From Glandiceps talaboti (Eukaryota > Hemichordata > Enteropneusta > Spengelidae): a stretch of 64,000 nt of DNA. Both the position numbers and the translations under genes were made by a program. This document shows positions 48,126-64,000 of this stretch, piece by piece; positions within the stretch are counted from its first letter, which is position 1, and each line of letters starts with the position of its first letter. Below the pieces are notes generated by a model that worked only from the letters and a program-made list of their open reading frames with translations, was not told the DNA's origin and did not search any database. The stretch covers positions 3,795,001 to 3,859,000 of the forward strand of contig NC_135566.1 of NCBI RefSeq assembly GCF_964340395.1. The letters are read 5' to 3'.

Positions 48126-48243
48126 ATACATTACAAGATGCCCTGACTACTTATTCGTCTCGTAAATGTAATACCCATGGTTTAGTCATGTTTCTATACA
48201 GTACTGTTATTGAAACAATCAAATGTGTAATGTGACTTTACAG

Positions 48244-48269
48244 GGAAGCGGAAAGCCAAGAAAGTTTAA
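48244..48269 (+). CDS. Possible terminal exon for the duplicated microprotein
   Basis: After acceptor TGACTTTACAG the bases read GG AAG CGG AAA GCC AAG AAA GTT TAA, which joined in phase 1 to AAA AGA AAA G extends the basic tail as KRKGKRKAKKV and stops. The polypyrimidine tract is weak and the intron would be about 7 kb. Inference only. Confidence 0.25.
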
Positions 48270-49471
48270 ACATGAACTGTGCCATTGAATGCTTTTAAGT
48301 TAATGACAATGTGACTGAATGAGATTCATACATGCCCTATTGAACACAGATCGAAACCGATTTATTTCCATCAAAGGCGCCTAATCATATATATTAACCA
48401 AAGTATGAGTTTACTAGCCAATCCCTTCAGTTATGTACACATGTCTGCGTGTTTGTCTGGATATATTACAGATTAAGTTGACTCCTTGTGAAATCACCGA
48501 AGTCCTTGTAAGTGGTTCAGCATCAGATTTTATGATTTCTGTCTCCTCGTTGCATGCAATGCGATCAACATATCATACTCGCTCTGTCATTTTATATAAC
48601 GAATGCGCTTCATTATCAATTTTCGCTATGTAGTACAATTTAGTTGTCGAGTAATTGGAGTGTATTCGCTGTAGAAAATTTGTTTTCTAAATTGAACATC
48701 CATCTTTGAGTTGACCTGTGCTGTCTCGACGCGTCACTGTTGCTATAGTAACGAAGTGTAATATCACGTAATGTAGTAACCAAGGGGAATAATATCGAAA
48801 TATGTGGTATTTAAGAATCAAAACATAAAGTCAATTGAAAGACAGAAATACGCTATTAATTTGTGATATATCATATATACACGTATACTAAAGTTATATT
48901 GATATACAGTTGGTCACTCTATCATCCGAGAAAGCATATTTTACGAGAACTATTTGAAGTCGATTTTGTAGTAGAGTTCGGAGGCCATCCTTAACGAGTA
49001 ATGATAAAACAATATGAAGACTATGGTTTCATGGTATGATATATTTTGATGAGTAGCAGAAAGGGTACGATGGTACGATTTAAGCGCATGGTCTCAGAGG
49101 AGGCAATGCCGTGTATAGCTTCATTTGCTGTTCTTGCCTAGAGGCGTCCACATATATATATTGAAACTAAGCCGATATGAACGTTTAGCGAGATGGATTG
49201 CTTTCTCTTTACAGGGACGATTATAATTTATAGTATCAGTGATGCGAGACATGGATTTGCAATCTATTTCACATGAAATCGTTATATTCCCAAAGTAAAA
49301 ATTATTTCTGACGTTGTTCCGCTAGAAATGACTTGTTTATAAGCGATTTGTCATTTTAATATAACCACTTTGCGAATTTGTATGAAAACGATAACAAATG
49401 CACTACAGCTGGTAAAAAAAAAATACGAACGAATGAACTCGCACGTACCAATGGAAACACTTAGACATCGA

Positions 49472-49590
<119 letters not shown>

Positions 49591-49929
49591 ATACACATTC
49601 ACTTAGATAACCACAAGCTGATATATAATGTATTAATATATCAAACAATGAATTTCATAGTTTTACTTAATGTAATCATTTATGATCAATAACCTTTCAT
49701 ACGACAGGTTTTGTTTTTGTTTCTGATTAACTGTAAAACTGCAAATATTATATATTTCATGTAGCTTCTATGCACTGATCATTTAGGTAGACGATCCATT
49801 ATAGTACCTTCAATGTGCATATATTCAATTTGCCACTGTAATTTTATTTCTGTATATTAGAACTTGTGCTTGTTTCCTGTTCTTATTTTACTATTTTTTT
49901 CCGTTATGTTTATAAGCTTCCATTTAATT

Positions 49930-50165
49930 TTGCCACCAACACTTCTCTTTATTTACTAAGAATTGTATTTTTGTTGTTATTGTGAAACTCGTACCAGCCC
50001 AAATTTGTATTTATTATCGACATGTACGGTCCATGGACATTGATTAGTTCCTACGAACTATTTCCATGGCCCTCACCAGAAATGTTCTATCCGTTGCTTT
50101 CAGAGTTTGTGTATATATTTTTCTCTTCTGGTGGAATAAATTTCAATTCAATTCAATATTACATT
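49930..50165 (+). mobile_element. Possible 3' end of a retroposon
   Basis: A unique-looking segment ends GGTGGAATAAATTTCAATTC followed by AATTCAA repeats, a poly-signal plus short tandem tail as at LINE/SINE 3' ends. No reverse transcriptase seen, so weak. Confidence 0.25.
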
Positions 50166-51010
50166 GACTACATAAGGCACATTATATTACATGTTTATGT
50201 ACCTGTGTTAACGGAGGTCAGCCGCGCCCTATTGATTCCTTCCTGTAAGTATGCGTCAATACGTTTATGAGGTTTTGTCCTTCTCTTTCATTGCTACAAT
50301 CAAAATTGACTACTTAAAGTGGCCATATGGATGAAGTTTGGGTGTTTATTTTGGAATTTTAATTTATATAACAATTTTTTTATGGTTTCCAAGTCCATGT
50401 TTGTAACTCGATACATTGCATAAAGCTAAAATATGTGAAAAGTTTGTTATTATACGTACAATAACAAACATTTTATATATTTATTAATCTTTTCCAATTT
50501 ATTCATATGGCCACTTTATATGTCTCTTTATCAGAAAGTTTATTGAAATACATTTTTGTCAAGCATAAAGACGCATATAAACACACAGATGTAAAATGTT
50601 ATTATGTTTTGATGGTAACGATACATTTTGGACTCGACAAATCGACATATAGCGTACTAGTATTTTACATGTATATTTACATTAGAGATGCTTCGGTAAT
50701 AACAGGTGGGGAGGGTCGGGGGAAAGAGGAGGGGGCATATTTTCGAAATTGAAATTAGGGGAGGCTCTCGTCTTACCTTGACTTCTTGTATTATCTAAGA
50801 CTAAGGAGAAGAAAATCTTAGAAAACACGATCAGGGGAGGGCAACATTTTACGCAACAGACCGGGCTTGATTTACCACCCTGTACTTAATAAAGGCTCCC
50901 TTACATCAGGATCCGATATATCCCCCTAATTTCTTAAAGCCCGAACGAGCTGTACAGAACATCTTGTTTACTCGGCTAAAGATTTTACAGTTTAAAGACA
51001 AGACAAAACA

Positions 51011-51011
<1 letters not shown>

Positions 51012-51089
<78 letters not shown>

Positions 51090-51100
51090 AACAACAACAA
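51012..51100. repeat. (AAC)n(ACG)n trinucleotide repeat
   Basis: AAC units switch to GACGAC units and back to AAC, a single-base unit change. Confidence 0.95.
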
Positions 51101-51907
51101 GAAAACTTAGATGTGTAGTCCATGTTGTAATTCTTCGGGTAATTACACTGATCAGAAGGCACAGACGTTGAGAACGGGGAAGAGAATAATTTCAAAACCA
51201 TGACACGGTTTTAGTTATTACTAACGAGACAGCCAAGCCTATCTTCATTTGTTTGGAATATCAAAAACGACCTTGCCAATTGGCGATAATTTATTGACCA
51301 TTTATTTTCCCCTCTTGTCAACTTACTTTCGGAGCTTACTTTAATGAAACCCATATATATCTTCGCCAACCTGTTTTATTAAATTTGCTCCTTACACTGA
51401 AAAACTGTTTTTGAATCAATTAAGCATTTCTGGACTTGCATCATTTCCATGGTGATACGTAAACAATGGGCACTTAAGAAATTACATTAATCAAATGTTG
51501 AATTTGTAGGCAGTGGATGTGATTGGGAATATCCAAGTAAAACATGACATGTTTGAGTTTATCCATTTGCTACTGATATTTTATCCTAGTGTACATGATT
51601 TAACGCACTATTCATTACCTACAGTGGAAGTTCATACATAAATCAAACGTGGTCCACCAACGAATAAAATATGTGTGGTTAATGTACACGTTGTAGGTTT
51701 ATGCACAGATTGCCTATTTCTGTCAGTGAAGAATCATCTCAAAGTTTACTACTAGAAACTGTACAGTAAAATCTAATTATTGTGGAGAATTGATTTACGT
51801 GTCAATAGGTCAACGTATATTCATCATTCTAGCTATCTGTTATATTTGACAATATTTGTACACTATAGGGACTATGGATTTATAAAAAATACACTGACAT
51901 TGACATC

Positions 51908-51908
51908 A

Positions 51909-51956
<48 letters not shown>
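51908..51956. repeat. (CA)n microsatellite
   Basis: About 24 CA units. Confidence 0.95.
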
Positions 51957-51958
<2 letters not shown>

Positions 51959-52928
51959 GATGACTCTATGACAGAAATGGCACACTTAACAAACACTGAA
52001 CTGCAAAATACAAAGGCGAAAAGATCCACTATTGACTTCAATAATATAAACTTGATTTTTGCATATGTTGCACACCTTTGCGCAATACGTGAGTTACTAT
52101 CAGCGAGAGGGTGAGAAATCACCGAAGATAAAATCTATAGATATATAGCTCTTAATGGACCTAAATCGTTTTCCTGATTGACATTATCGTAACGTTAATT
52201 GTCTAGTCAGTTCACTCAATCAACCTACATCCCCCTCTAGAGTGTAATGATCATTCGAATTCACCATTCCTTCATTTACTTATAGGCACGCAGATCGAGT
52301 AAACACCTAATGAGCATGTGATCATTTTTTGAGACCTCGATGGACATACGTACTTATTTGTTGATTATTCTTGTGTACCAAATCATCTCCTCCAGATGTC
52401 AAGGTCAGTTGACGTGTCAATATTGAAGTATCTTGACAGAAGGATCATTTCTTTTATTGTGATTCCTGTCATGATCTCGGCGTTACATCCTTTGCTCGTA
52501 GAAATCAGCCGAAGGTGGTCGATGGCGGTAATGGGGTAATAATGAGGATAGGGATGGGTGGTAGCGGTGGGGGCTCCAATAGAATTACTCATCATCCACA
52601 GAACAGAGTAAAAAGGAATGAAATGTAGTCTAACATATTTTTGTCTCTTTTTGCTGAACGCCTGTCTTAAAAATGATAAAAAAGATGTTTTAATAGTCAA
52701 TATTGCTCTGTCTGCTGGGGCCCTACTAGCCCAATATTTGAACATTTGGAAACTGGTAACTGGGGCCTCTCTGGCGATTTGTGTTACATTTTTATTATGT
52801 TATGATCATGATTTGTCATGGCTATATACTTCATCTATAATCTACACTTCGACATACTGCCTGAAATCATTCATCGGTCTATAAACATTGTGTGTGTAAT
52901 TCAAATATATCCTCTTTAATACCTGTAG

Positions 52929-63937
<11,009 letters not shown>

Positions 63938-64000
63938 GTAAAGTTTTTAAATATATTTCCTAACATGTCTAAGCATTTTTGTTCAAATCTTTGCTGTTAT

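Noticed and set aside
48473-48512. Micro-exon between TTACAG and GTAAGT
   Set aside because: No frame joins usefully to known exons and an in-phase stop occurs at once in one frame.
52383-52884. Overlapping frames on both strands (120 and 88 codons) before FN3 1
   Set aside because: Mutually incompatible, no domain, no in-phase donor to the FN3 exon; considered as a transposon remnant but no motif supports it.

Overview
This is animal (metazoan invertebrate) nuclear DNA. Genes are split into many short exons with GT-AG introns, introns and spacers are AT-rich and full of microsatellites, and the recognisable proteins (an ARSG-type lysosomal sulfatase, VMP1, and a mosaic FN3/EGF/PAN/LDLa/CUB extracellular protein) are animal families. 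The species cannot be fixed from sequence alone. It is not a vertebrate-looking locus; a lophotrochozoan or an invertebrate deuterostome would fit. No rRNA, tRNA gene, CRISPR array or viral gene was recognised.

Layout. (1) 376-5989, minus: the N-terminal two thirds of an arylsulfatase G-like gene; the 3' exons lie left of the window. It carries a tandemly duplicated, phase-matched exon pair that looks mutually exclusive, and one GC-AG intron. (2) 5990-9177: spacer holding the sulfatase promoter side and the VMP1 3' UTR side. (3) 9178-18448, minus: a complete 12-exon VMP1 gene (476 codons) with large repeat-filled introns. (4) 18449-24642: non-coding spacer with a minisatellite. (5) 24643-25207, minus: 5' exon(s) of a SAP-motif gene, head-to-head with (6) 25339-38115, plus: a complete 16-exon gene (914 codons) for a GH63/MGH1-like glycoside hydrolase of the type best known from bacteria and fungi. 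The 3' splice site of its exon 14 sits in a tandem array of copied splice sites. (7) 39955-41404: two apparently identical tandem 725-bp units bounded by a CAT microsatellite, each with a short ORF that can splice in frame to a small exon at 48244. (8) 41405-52928: mostly featureless spacer or intron. (9) 52929-63937 and beyond, plus: 16 exons (1114 codons) of a secreted or membrane mosaic protein with three FN3, four EGF, PAN, LDLa, CUB, an orphan module and two more CUBs; both ends are outside what can be seen.

Mobile DNA: two families of short terminal-inverted-repeat elements (called A and B here), one tRNA-derived SINE with A and B boxes, and two large fold-back elements (4935-5235 and 53943-54309).

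The genes do not form a pathway. The sulfatase and glycosidase are both carbohydrate-processing enzymes but sit in different gene neighbourhoods, and VMP1 is an ER membrane scramblase/autophagy protein. All exon boundaries were worked out by reading splice sites and checking that every exon length agrees with the phases of its neighbours.
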